From Brevundimonas sp. UBA5936 (lineage in GTDB: Bacteria; Pseudomonadota; Alphaproteobacteria; Caulobacterales; Caulobacteraceae), in the NCBI GenBank assembly GCA_002430835.1, contig DJDA01000060.1:1-14994 (forward strand): 14,994 nucleotides of DNA. The letters are read 5' to 3'. The notes beneath the pieces are model-generated. The model did not search any database and was not told where the DNA came from. It worked only from the letters and a program-made list of their open reading frames with translations. Every line of letters starts with the position of its first letter. Within the stretch, counting starts at the first letter, position 1. Shown here one piece after another: positions 5,532 through 13,084 of this stretch. The position numbers and the translations under genes were made by a program.

Positions 5532-7463
5532 ATGCGCTCCTTCGCCTGCATGGTTTCCGTCCTGGCGCTTGCCGCCGCCGTCCCCGCCGTCGCCACGGCT
5601 GAAACCGCCGCCCCGACGCAGGCCGCGTCAGCCGCCGCGGCGCCCTATACGGCCGCCCAGTTCTTTGAGACGACCAGCTTCTCGATGGCCAATCCGGACG
5701 GTCTGGCCTTTTCCCAGGGGCGCAGCCACGTCCTGATCTCATCGGACAAGACGGGGGTGTTCAACGCCTACGCCCTGCCAATCGCGGGCGGCGAGCCCGT
5801 GCCGCTGACCGCTTCAACCGCCAACGCCACCTTCGCCCAGAGCTACTTCCCCGACGGCCGCCGGGTTCTGGTGGCGGCGGATCAGGGCGGCAACGAGCTG
5901 ACCCACATCTATGTGCGTGAAACCGACGGGACGCTGCGCGACCTGACGCCGGGCGACAAGCTGAAGGCCGGCTTCGTCGGCTTCAGCGACGACGGCAAAA
6001 CCTTCTGGCTGACCAGCAACGAGCGCGACGCCGAGGTCTTTGACCTCTACGCCTACGACGCCGTGACCTATGAGCGGAAGCTGGTGTTCCAGAACCCCGG
6101 CATGGACGTCGCGGCCGTCTCGGGCGACGGTCGTCTGGTCGCCCTGACCAAGTCCCACACCAGCGCCAACTCCGACATCTATCTGGCCGACCTTCAGGCG
6201 GGCGGCGAGCCTTATCTGATCACCCCGCACACCGGCGACGTCGCCTATGACGTCAGCGGCTTCAGCCCCTTCAACGCCACCCTGATCTACACCAGCAATG
6301 AAGACGGCGAGTTCAGTCAGGCCTACGCCTATGACATCGCCAACAAGGCTCACAACCGCACCACCCAGGCCGACTGGGACGTCATGTACGTCGCCTTCTC
6401 GCCCAACGGCCGCTACCGCGTCACGGCGGTCAACGCCGACGCCTCGACCGAACTGACCATCGAGGACTCTCAGACCCGCGCCCCGATCCGCCTGACCGGC
6501 CTGCCTCAGGGCGACATCACCGGCGTCCGCTTCGATCCCGGCGCCGATCTGGCCGCCTTCACCGTGGTGTCCGACACCTCGCCCGCCGACGTCTTCGTCG
6601 CCGACCTGTCGACCGGCCAGGCGCGCCGGCTGACCCACGCCCTGAACCCGGCCATCAAGGAGAACGATCTGGTCGAGGCGACCATCGTCCGCTATCCCGG
6701 CGAAGGCGGGGTGATGGTTCCGGCGGTCCTCTATCGGCCCAAGGGCGCCTCGGCGGCCAACCCGGCCCCGGCGGTCGTTCTGGTCCACGGCGGACCGGGC
6801 GGCCAGACGCGACGCGGCTATTCCGCCATGGTCCAGCACCTGGTCAATCACGGCTATGCCGTGCTGGGCGCCAACAACCGGGGCTCGTCCGGCTACGGCA
6901 AGACCTTCTTCCACATGGACGACAAGAAGCACGGCGAGGCCGACCTGCGCGACATCGTCGCCGGCGGCGACTGGCTGCGGGCGCAGGACTGGGTGGCCGA
7001 CGATCAGGTCGCGGTCATGGGCGGCTCCTACGGCGGCTACATCACCGCCGCGGCCCTGGCCTTCCACCCGGAGAAGTTCGAGGCCGGCATCGACATCTTC
7101 GGCGTGACCAACTGGGTGCGGACCCTGCAATCCATCCCCGCCTGGTGGGGCGCCCAGCGCGTGGCTCTATACGACGAGATGGGCGACCCGGCGGTCGATG
7201 CGGAGCGCCACCGCGCCATCTCGCCCCTGTTCCACGCCGACAAGATCCGCCGCCCCCTGCTGGTGGTGCAGGGCGCCAACGACCCGCGCGTGCTGCAGGT
7301 CGAGAGCGACGAACTGGTCGAAAAGGTCCGCGCCAACAATGTGCCGGTCGAATACGTCGTCTTCCCCGACGAGGGTCACGGATTCCAGCGTCGCGCCAAT
7401 CGCATCACCGCCCAGGAGGCCTATCTGGCCTTCCTGAACCGCTACGTACGCAAGGCGGACTGA
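5532..7463 (+). CDS. Exported S9-family serine peptidase (prolyl oligopeptidase / acylaminoacyl-peptidase type)
   Basis: The protein has a Sec signal peptide (MRSFACMVSVLALAAAVPAV, cleavage likely after ATA), a beta-propeller of PD40-like repeats over roughly 40-380, then an alpha/beta hydrolase domain. Numbered from the ATG at 5532 (643 residues), the oxyanion-type HGGP is at 419-422. The nucleophile is Ser499 in GGSYGGY, the acid Asp584 in GANDPRV and the base His616 in DEGHGF, so the triad is intact. S9 enzymes cleave short peptides, and the periplasm is the likely site. An upstream ATG at 5487 is in frame but would bury the signal peptide behind 15 residues. GAGG at 5523-5526 supports 5532. 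The gene is divergent from the WYL regulator and ends 9 bases from the convergent cyclase gene. Confidence 0.93.
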   Translation: MRSFACMVSVLALAAAVPAVATAETAAPTQAASAAAAPYTAAQFFETTSFSMANPDGLAFSQGRSHVLISSDKTGVFNAYALPIAGGEPVPLTASTANATFAQSYFPDGRRVLVAADQGGNELTHIYVRETDGTLRDLTPGDKLKAGFVGFSDDGKTFWLTSNERDAEVFDLYAYDAVTYERKLVFQNPGMDVAAVSGDGRLVALTKSHTSANSDIYLADLQAGGEPYLITPHTGDVAYDVSGFSPFNATLIYTSNEDGEFSQAYAYDIANKAHNRTTQADWDVMYVAFSPNGRYRVTAVNADASTELTIEDSQTRAPIRLTGLPQGDITGVRFDPGADLAAFTVVSDTSPADVFVADLSTGQARRLTHALNPAIKENDLVEATIVRYPGEGGVMVPAVLYRPKGASAANPAPAVVLVHGGPGGQTRRGYSAMVQHLVNHGYAVLGANNRGSSGYGKTFFHMDDKKHGEADLRDIVAGGDWLRAQDWVADDQVAVMGGSYGGYITAAALAFHPEKFEAGIDIFGVTNWVRTLQSIPAWWGAQRVALYDEMGDPAVDAERHRAISPLFHADKIRRPLLVVQGANDPRVLQVESDELVEKVRANNVPVEYVVFPDEGHGFQRRANRITAQEAYLAFLNRYVRKAD

Positions 7464-7472
7464 GGCCGTTCG

Positions 7473-9302
7473 TCAGGCGGTCCCTTCGACGTGAAGGACC
7501 ACCCGGTTACGGCCTTCCCGCTTGGCGCGGTACAGCGCCGCGTCCGCCGCCTGCACCAGGGCGTCGCCGTCACGGTCCATGCTCTTGGACCATTCGGCGA
7601 CGCCGAAGGACATGGTGCTGCTGCCCAGCGGCTGCTTGCCCAGTCGAAGGGCGATGCCGGCGATGGCCTGGCGAACCGTATCGACCCGTTGCGACAAGGC
7701 CTCGGCCGTGGTGCCCGGCGCGATGATGATGAACTCTTCGCCGCCGTAGCGGCAGACGATGTCGCCGTCGCGGAACCGATGCCCCAGTTCGGCGGCGACG
7801 GCTTGCAGCACCACGTCGCCCGCGTCGTGGCCGAACTCGTCGTTGAAGCGCTTGAAATGGTCCACGTCGCACATGACCACGCACAGGGGCGCGCCCGAAC
7901 GCGCGGCGCGCGCCACCTCCAGCGCCAGCGCCTCCTCCATGTAGCGACGGTTGAACAGGCCGGTCAGCGGATCGCGGATCGTCTGCTCCTTCAGGTCGCG
8001 CTGCAGCTTCTGATTGACCATGGCCGAGGCGATGTTCTCGGCCAGGACGTTGAGGCGGAACTGCGTCTCGGCCTCGACCAGCCCATCCAGATGCAGGACG
8101 CCGATCACCTCGCCTGACGCCAACAGCGGCTCGCAGTGATAGGGCGCCGCCATATGATCCACATGGCCGCAGACGACGTCCGCGCCCGGCTCGGACACGA
8201 AATGGCTCTGGCCCCGACGCAGGGCCCAGCACTGGTCCGGCGCAAAGCCGTCCTGCTCGCTCTCGTGCCCGCCCCAGCCCGACAGCGGGACCAGAAGATT
8301 GCGCGAGTTGTTGTAGGCGTAGAGCGCGCCCGGCAAGCCCGGCAGCACGCGCGGCACGAAGGCGTGGATGACCTGAGCCAGTTCGTCATCCGTGCGGGCC
8401 GCCTGCATCCGGTGGGCCATGCCGCCCAGCAGTTCGATCACCTCGCCGCGCTCGCGCAGGGTCTGGGCGCTGGACAGCAGCTCCTCATGCACGCGCTTCA
8501 GTTCGCGCTCGCTGCGGCTCTGGTCGGTCGCCGCCGTCGCCAGACGGTCCGCCATGTCGTTATAGCCGCGCGCCAGGCGGTCGAACTCGCGCGAGCCCAT
8601 GCGGCCGTCGATCCTCTGGTTCAGATCGCCCGCGCCCAGTCCGGTCATGGCGCGTGTGATGACGCGCACCGGCTGGCGAATGCCGCGAATGACCATGAAG
8701 GACACCGACAGGGAGAAGAAGGCGATCAACGGCCCGCCGATCAGGGCCAGGCCTCGCACCCGCGCCAGCCGCTGCTCGGCCGCCTCGACGCGACGCGCCT
8801 GCAACACCCGCTCCTCGTCCAGCAGCGCTCGCGCCGCCAGCACGAAGGCGCTCATGGAATCGAATCCACGCCCCTCGACGATGAAGGCTTCGGCCCGAGC
8901 GAAATCCCCGCTCCGCGCCAGGGTCAAAGGCTGACGCAACAGTTCGATACGGCCTGAAAGCTGCGCGCCCAGAGCCTGCACCCGCTCCTGTTGTGACGGG
9001 TTGTCCCGCGTCAGTTCCACCAATTCGCCGAACGCCCGCAAGGAGTCCGAAACCCGCGTGTCAAAGGACTGAGCGTAGGCCGGATTCCGCGTCAGCACAT
9101 AGGCGCGCTGGCCCGACTCCGCGTCGCGCAGACCGGCCACGGTCTCTTCCATCGCCTGGATGACCTTGGCGGAGTGCGTCACCCAGCGAAAGCTCTCGCG
9201 GGTCTGCCGCGAAGCGTCGGCCAGGGCGGCCACAAGAACCAGTAAAGCGATCACCACCAGGGCGCTGACGGCGGCGATCCTGGACGTCAGGGACTGAAAC
9301 AT
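7473..9302 (-). CDS. Membrane diguanylate cyclase with CHASE3, HAMP, GAF and GGDEF domains
   Basis: The 609-residue protein makes cyclic di-GMP from two GTP. Order: transmembrane helix 1 (about 9-28); CHASE3-like periplasmic helical sensor (about 30-180, with DAESGQRAYVLT); transmembrane helix 2 (about 184-205); HAMP (205-258, GIRQPVRVITRAM); a short coiled coil; GAF (about 298-435); GGDEF (about 442-605). The active-site motif is GGEEF at 520-524, and the inhibitory I-site RDGD is at 511-514 with the normal five-residue spacing, so it should be active and product-inhibited. The GAF domain has Cys358, Cys378, His380 and Cys390 in a CWALRRG...CGH...HCEPL pattern. It ends 9 bases from the convergent S9 gene. 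The HxlR gene lies 52 bases upstream on the same strand, so co-transcription is possible. Confidence 0.95.
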   Translation of the reverse strand: MFQSLTSRIAAVSALVVIALLVLVAALADASRQTRESFRWVTHSAKVIQAMEETVAGLRDAESGQRAYVLTRNPAYAQSFDTRVSDSLRAFGELVELTRDNPSQQERVQALGAQLSGRIELLRQPLTLARSGDFARAEAFIVEGRGFDSMSAFVLAARALLDEERVLQARRVEAAEQRLARVRGLALIGGPLIAFFSLSVSFMVIRGIRQPVRVITRAMTGLGAGDLNQRIDGRMGSREFDRLARGYNDMADRLATAATDQSRSERELKRVHEELLSSAQTLRERGEVIELLGGMAHRMQAARTDDELAQVIHAFVPRVLPGLPGALYAYNNSRNLLVPLSGWGGHESEQDGFAPDQCWALRRGQSHFVSEPGADVVCGHVDHMAAPYHCEPLLASGEVIGVLHLDGLVEAETQFRLNVLAENIASAMVNQKLQRDLKEQTIRDPLTGLFNRRYMEEALALEVARAARSGAPLCVVMCDVDHFKRFNDEFGHDAGDVVLQAVAAELGHRFRDGDIVCRYGGEEFIIIAPGTTAEALSQRVDTVRQAIAGIALRLGKQPLGSSTMSFGVAEWSKSMDRDGDALVQAADAALYRAKREGRNRVVLHVEGTA

Positions 9303-9310
9303 GCCCCACC

Positions 9311-9330
9311 GTTAACCTTCGACGGTTGAC
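9311..9330. promoter_or_regulatory. Imperfect inverted repeat upstream of the cyclase gene
   Basis: GTTAACC-N6-GGTTGAC (6 of 7 pairs) lies in the 52-base gap between the HxlR stop and the cyclase start, 8 bases before the ATG. It could be a local operator or a hairpin near the ribosome binding site. No promoter could be assigned. Confidence 0.25.
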
Positions 9331-9354
9331 GGAGGTTGAATCGATCAGAGGGTT

Positions 9355-9849
9355 TTACGCCGCTTCGTCCTTGGCCGGCATGACCTCGCCGACCGTCGGG
9401 CGGTTCTCGGTGAAGACCACCTCCACCTCGCGCGGGCGAACCATCTCATTGCAGCAGCCGCAGGCGATGCGGGGCTTCAGATCGTGCCCGCAGGTCTTGT
9501 GACGCAGGACGATGCCTGACGGTTCGTCGCCATAGACATGCTTCTCGCCCCAGGCGTGCAGGGTGACGAGGACGCCGTACAGATCCTTGCCCTTCGCCGT
9601 CAGCACATATTCGTTGCGCGGCGGACGCTGGGAATAGGGACGCGGCTCCAGCACCCCATGATGCACCAAGGATTTCAGGCGTGCGGCCAGGACGTTGCGC
9701 GCCACGCCCAGCCGCTCCTGCCATTGCTCGAAGCGGCTGACGCCGTTGAAGGCGTCGCGGATGACCAGCATGGTCCACGGATCGCCGATCACCTCGAGGG
9801 TGGCGGCGACCGAGCAGCTCTGGCGCGAATAGTCGGCGGTGCGTCCCAT
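9355..9849 (-). CDS. HxlR-family winged-helix transcriptional regulator
   Basis: The HxlR/MarR-like winged helix is clear: SCSVAATLEVIGDPWTMLVI then RDAFNGVSRFEQWQERLGVA, recognition helix region NVLAARLKSLVHHGVL, and the wing PRNEYVLTAKG. A C-terminal extension contains CGHDL...CGCCNE, a cysteine-rich zinc-ribbon-like piece seen in longer HxlR members. The product is 164 residues from the ATG at 9849, which matches the usual family N-terminus. An in-frame TTG at 9894 would add 15 unlikely residues. GAGG lies 13 bases before the ATG, a rather long spacing. It is divergent from a thioesterase gene across a palindrome at 9909-9931, the typical layout of a local regulator and target. The signal sensed is unknown. 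Confidence 0.92.
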   Translation of the reverse strand: MGRTADYSRQSCSVAATLEVIGDPWTMLVIRDAFNGVSRFEQWQERLGVARNVLAARLKSLVHHGVLEPRPYSQRPPRNEYVLTAKGKDLYGVLVTLHAWGEKHVYGDEPSGIVLRHKTCGHDLKPRIACGCCNEMVRPREVEVVFTENRPTVGEVMPAKDEAA

Positions 9850-9908
9850 CAGCAGAAAGTGACCTCGCGTCAGGCTTTTGACAAGGGTTGCCAATCGCGA
9901 CGGAGTCA

Positions 9909-9931
9909 GTCAGTTTCTATTTGCAACTGAC
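9909..9931. promoter_or_regulatory. Palindromic operator candidate between the HxlR and thioesterase genes
   Basis: GTCAGTT-N9-AACTGAC is a perfect 7-bp inverted repeat, with one further C-G pair inside the spacer. It lies in the 155-base divergent region, 59 bases from the HxlR ATG and 73 from the thioesterase start. HxlR regulators commonly bind such palindromes beside their own gene. A third GTCAGT copy starts at 9905, overlapping the left arm. Confidence 0.55.
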
Positions 9932-10004
9932 ATGACCGCTCCCCGGCCGTGTCCATCCCTCGACTCGGGGGCGGCGCCGTCGCAGGTTCCGCCTCCGCTT
10001 TTCG

Positions 10005-10850
10005 ATGAGAGCCATGACCGAACCCGACCTGATCCACGCCGCCTTCCGCCTGACGTCCGAAGATGACGGCGTCCTGGCCGCCCACCTTTCCGGCGAGTTC
10101 TCGAACGGCCCGATCAGCGCCCCGCCCGAGGCGGGCTTCCCCTTCGGCGGCCTGCTGGCGGCCCTGTGCGCCGGGGCCATGCGCCAGGGCCTGGGGATCG
10201 AGGCGCCGCTGCGCAGTCTGACGGTCCAGTATCTGGCCGCAGCCCGTTACGGCCAGTCCCTGCACTTCCGCCCCCGGATGCTGCGCGGCGGCCGCAACGT
10301 CGCCTATGCCGTGGTTGAGGGCGGGCAAGGTTCGAAGCTGACCCACCACGCCAGCGCCACCTACGGCGCGGACGGCGCGACGCCCGCCCCCCTGACGCCC
10401 CTGCTGGCGCCGCCGCCCTCGCTGGACAGCCTCAAGGACGCGCCGGGCATCAGCGGCCCGATGGCCCCGCGCTTCTCGCAGCACGTCGACTATCGCTTCG
10501 AGAACGGCCCCAACATCCTGGGCGGCAACGAGGGCAAGCCGGTCGTCGAGCGGGTGTGGATGCGGGTGAAGGACGGCGCGCCGCTGGACGAGCTGCGGAT
10601 GTGCTACCTGCTGGACGCCCTCTATCCGCCCGCCTGGACGGCCTTCAAGGCGCCGCCGATGATGACGACGGTGGACCTGCGCTGCGACTTCCTGGCCGAT
10701 CCGACGCCGGACAGCGCGCCCGACGGCTGGGTTTTCTTCGAATACCGCCTGCTGGATCACGGCCTGGGCTGGTCGGTGGACGAGGCGATCGCCTGGGGCG
10801 CGGACGGCCGCCCGCTGGCCCTGGCCCGCCAGCGCCGCAAGCTGCTCTAG
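10005..10850 (+). CDS. Acyl-CoA thioesterase-like protein (TesB-type double hotdog fold)
   Basis: The 281-residue protein has two hotdog halves. The first holds FPFGGLLAALCAGAMRQGLG (about 45-64) and SLTVQYLAAAR (71-81). The second holds YLLDALYPPAW (201-211), TTVDLRCDF (221-229) and GWSVDEAIAWGADGRPLALA followed by RQ. Asp204, Thr221/222 and Gln276 sit where TesB thioesterases carry their catalytic Asp, Thr and Gln, so hydrolysis of acyl-CoA is plausible, though the natural acyl chain is unknown. ATGs at 10005 and 10014 are both possible; neither has a well-spaced Shine-Dalgarno sequence. It is divergent from an HxlR regulator that may control it. Its TAG stop shares the tetranucleotide CTAG with the stop of the convergent IPTL-CTERM gene. 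Confidence 0.88.
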   Translation: MRAMTEPDLIHAAFRLTSEDDGVLAAHLSGEFSNGPISAPPEAGFPFGGLLAALCAGAMRQGLGIEAPLRSLTVQYLAAARYGQSLHFRPRMLRGGRNVAYAVVEGGQGSKLTHHASATYGADGATPAPLTPLLAPPPSLDSLKDAPGISGPMAPRFSQHVDYRFENGPNILGGNEGKPVVERVWMRVKDGAPLDELRMCYLLDALYPPAWTAFKAPPMMTTVDLRCDFLADPTPDSAPDGWVFFEYRLLDHGLGWSVDEAIAWGADGRPLALARQRRKLL

Positions 10851-11659
10851 GCCGCTCGACGGCGACGCTGGATGAACAGCGCCCCGCATCCCGCCAGCAA
10901 GGTGGTTAGCGCGATCATGGCCCATTCCGTCAGCGTCGGAACCGGCTCGGCATAGATGAAGTTGCTGCTCGGCGAAGAGAGACTGGGACCGCCCAGAGCG
11001 GACACGGAAACCGGTTGCGGTCCCTTAGCGCCGGGCGGGGCGATGGCCGTGATCTGGGTCGGGCTGTCAACGGTGAACCAGGCCGGAACGCCGCCAAAGG
11101 TCACAGCGGTCGCGCCGTTGAAATTGGTTCCGGTGATGACGACGCTCTGCCCGCCCTCCAGCGGCCCTGACGGTGGCGAGAGGCTGGCGATAACGGGAGC
11201 GTGCGTCACCGTCAGGGTCGGGTGCTGCCCGCCCACCATCTGGAAACTGCCGCCGACAGGCCAGTTATAGGTCAGAACGGCAGGCGCCAGCGGATAGGTC
11301 GTCAGCGTGCTGTCCGCCGTCAAATCCAGCACGATCTCACAAATAAAGGAAACAGGCTGGCTCATGCCGCTCACTGTCAGGACATTGCCGGTCAGATCGA
11401 CTGAAGCCGGGCAATACGATGACGGCGTGACAGCGGTGGCGGTCAGTCCGGCAGGAACCGTATAGGTGAAGGCTCCGCCGCTCATGGGCCCCGGCGCCAC
11501 CTCCGAAGTGTAGATCCCGAACTTCAGCTGTGTGGCGCCGCCCGGATTCACGCCCGGCGAAGCGTAGGAACCACTCATGGTCACGTTCTGAGCCATAACC
11601 GGCGCTGCGCAGGCGAAAAAGGCGGAGGCCAGCACGGCGCCTAACACGATACGAGACAT
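10847..11659 (-). CDS. Secreted IPT/TIG-domain protein with an IPTL-CTERM-type sorting signal
   Basis: The 270-residue product starts with a signal peptide (MSRIVLGAVLASAFFACAAP, cleavage likely after VMA at 23). A beta-rich Ig-like region follows at about 27-150 with Cys83 and Cys107, which may form a disulfide. An IPT/TIG domain occupies about 155-223 (APVIASLSPPSGPLEGGQSV, TNFNGATAVTFGG). The C-terminus has the tripartite sorting layout: PVPTLTEW, a hydrophobic helix (AMIALTTLLAGCGALF) and a basic RRRR end, matching IPTL-CTERM tails processed by exosortase-like enzymes. It is therefore probably a surface protein released or anchored after tail cleavage; its specific role is unknown. The ATG at 11659 is chosen for the signal peptide; an in-frame extension to 11752 looks non-coding. 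No exosortase gene is in the window. Confidence 0.85.
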   Translation of the reverse strand: MSRIVLGAVLASAFFACAAPVMAQNVTMSGSYASPGVNPGGATQLKFGIYTSEVAPGPMSGGAFTYTVPAGLTATAVTPSSYCPASVDLTGNVLTVSGMSQPVSFICEIVLDLTADSTLTTYPLAPAVLTYNWPVGGSFQMVGGQHPTLTVTHAPVIASLSPPSGPLEGGQSVVITGTNFNGATAVTFGGVPAWFTVDSPTQITAIAPPGAKGPQPVSVSALGGPSLSSPSSNFIYAEPVPTLTEWAMIALTTLLAGCGALFIQRRRRAA

Positions 11660-11701
11660 GAACCTGTTTCCTGATCCCGCCTCGGCAACGCTCAGCGAAT
11701 C

Positions 11702-11717
11702 GATTTGGCGGCAAATC
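11702..11717. promoter_or_regulatory. Perfect short palindrome upstream of the IPTL-CTERM gene
   Basis: GATTTG-GCGG-CAAATC is a perfect 6-bp inverted repeat 42 bases upstream of the IPTL-CTERM start, in the 184-base divergent region shared with the thiolase gene. It could be an operator or a leader hairpin. Nothing else in that region was assignable. Confidence 0.3.
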
Positions 11718-11843
11718 CTAATACCACCGGCCATCGAGCGACGGTCAACCAATCTCCGTTCGCCTTCCTCTGTTTACGGCTTGCGTCATTCGACACGACG
11801 CCCGATCTAGCCCGTAACAGTGTTTGCATCAGGATGCCCCCTC

Positions 11844-13034
11844 ATGACCGTCGCCAATGATCCCGTCGTCATCTGCTCCTTCGCCCGCACCCCGATGGGC
11901 GGCTTCCAGGGCGCGCTGTCGCCGGTCAAGGCCACTGACCTGGGCGCCGCCGCCGTCAAGGCCGCCGTCGAGCGCGCGGGCGTCGCGCCGGAGAAGATCG
12001 AGCAGATCTTCATGGGCTGCGTCCTGCCTGCCGGTCTGGGCCAGGCCCCGGCGCGTCAAGCCGCCATCGGCGCCGGTCTCGGCAAGCATGTCGAGGCGAC
12101 GACGGTGAACAAGATGTGCGGCTCGGGCCTGCAATCGGCCATGATGGCGCACGACGCCCTGCTGGCGGGCACGGCCGAGGTCATCGTCGCGGGCGGCATG
12201 GAGTCGATGACCGGCGCCCCCTATCTGATGAACAAACACCGCGGCGGCGCCCGCATCGGCCACGACGTCATCGTCGATTCCATGATGATGGACGGCCTTG
12301 AAGACGCCTATTCCCCCGGCAAGGCCATGGGCGTCTTCGCCGAGGACGCGGCGGCCCAGTATCAGTTCACTCGCGAACAGATGGACGAATACGCCATCGA
12401 AAGTCTGACCCGCGCCAAGAACGCCATCGCCTCGGGCGCCTTCAAGGCCGAGATCGTCCCGGTCGAGGTCGCCACCCGCAAGGGCCCGGTGACGGTCAGC
12501 GAGGACGAACAGCCCGGCAAGGCCGACCCGGCCAAGATCCCGACGCTGAAGCCCGCCTTCGTCAAGGACGGCGCCGTCACCGCCGCCAACTCCAGCTCCA
12601 TCTCCGACGGCGCCGCCGCCATGGTCATGACGCGCGAAAGCACGGCCAAGGCCCTGGGCCTGCCCATCGTCGCCCGCGTGGTCAGCCACGCCGCCCACGC
12701 CCACGAGCCGGCCCTGTTCACCACCGCCCCCGTCCCGGCCATGCAGAAGGCGCTGAAGAAGGCCGGCTGGTCGGTCGAGGACGTGGACCTGTGGGAGGTC
12801 AACGAGGCCTTCGCCGTCGTCGCCATGATCGCCCAGCAGGAACTGGGCATCGACCGCGCCAAGCTGAACGTCAACGGCGGCGCCACGGCGCTGGGCCACC
12901 CGATCGGCGCCTCGGGCGCGCGCATCCTGTCCACCCTGCTGGCGGCGCTTCAGGCGCGCGGCGGCAAGAAGGGCGTGGCCTCGCTGTGCATCGGCGGCGG
13001 CGAGGCGGTGGCCATAGCGGTGGAACTGGTCTGA
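11844..13034 (+). CDS. Thiolase (acetyl-CoA C-acetyltransferase / acyltransferase)
   Basis: Thiolases condense two acetyl-CoA to acetoacetyl-CoA, or cleave 3-ketoacyl-CoA in the reverse direction. The 396-residue protein is normal length and has all the active-site elements: Cys92 in NKMCGSG (acyl nucleophile), NEAF at 320-323, His352 in GHPIGASGAR, and Cys382 in CIGGGEA (acid/base). The size and close fit to the biosynthetic AtoB/PhaA pattern favour acetyl-CoA acetyltransferase, but chain-length preference cannot be fixed from sequence. The ATG at 11844 has AGGA at 11831-11834; an in-frame GTG at 11820 adds eight residues and is less likely. It is divergent from the IPTL-CTERM gene. Ecotin follows 50 bases downstream in the same direction, with no terminator evident between them. 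Confidence 0.95.
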   Translation: MTVANDPVVICSFARTPMGGFQGALSPVKATDLGAAAVKAAVERAGVAPEKIEQIFMGCVLPAGLGQAPARQAAIGAGLGKHVEATTVNKMCGSGLQSAMMAHDALLAGTAEVIVAGGMESMTGAPYLMNKHRGGARIGHDVIVDSMMMDGLEDAYSPGKAMGVFAEDAAAQYQFTREQMDEYAIESLTRAKNAIASGAFKAEIVPVEVATRKGPVTVSEDEQPGKADPAKIPTLKPAFVKDGAVTAANSSSISDGAAAMVMTRESTAKALGLPIVARVVSHAAHAHEPALFTTAPVPAMQKALKKAGWSVEDVDLWEVNEAFAVVAMIAQQELGIDRAKLNVNGGATALGHPIGASGARILSTLLAALQARGGKKGVASLCIGGGEAVAIAVELV

Positions 13035-13084
13035 GCCTGCGGCGTTGTCGGCGGTCAAGCTTACTGACTGTGGAGACCTCCCCC

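Noticed and set aside
5814..7130. 438-codon open frame on the minus strand inside the S9 peptidase gene
   Set aside because: It is antisense to a well-supported gene with an intact catalytic triad. Its Gly/Val/Asp/His-rich composition is what the opposite strand of high-GC coding DNA yields. No domain is recognisable.
9878..9906. Perfect TTGACA as a -35 element for the thioesterase gene
   Set aside because: No acceptable -10 sequence at 16-18 bases, nor a GCTANAWC element at the Caulobacter spacing. It also lies within or close to the HxlR coding start.
11829..13058. 409-codon minus-strand open frame across the thiolase gene
   Set aside because: Antisense shadow of a thiolase with all active-site residues. 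The frame is rich in Gly, Asp, Arg and His repeats without domain features.
12791..13084. Upstream extension of the ecotin frame into the thiolase gene
   Set aside because: The extra residues are an Arg/Gly-rich alternate-frame reading of thiolase. The GGAGA ribosome binding site, TTG start and signal peptide place the real start at 13085.
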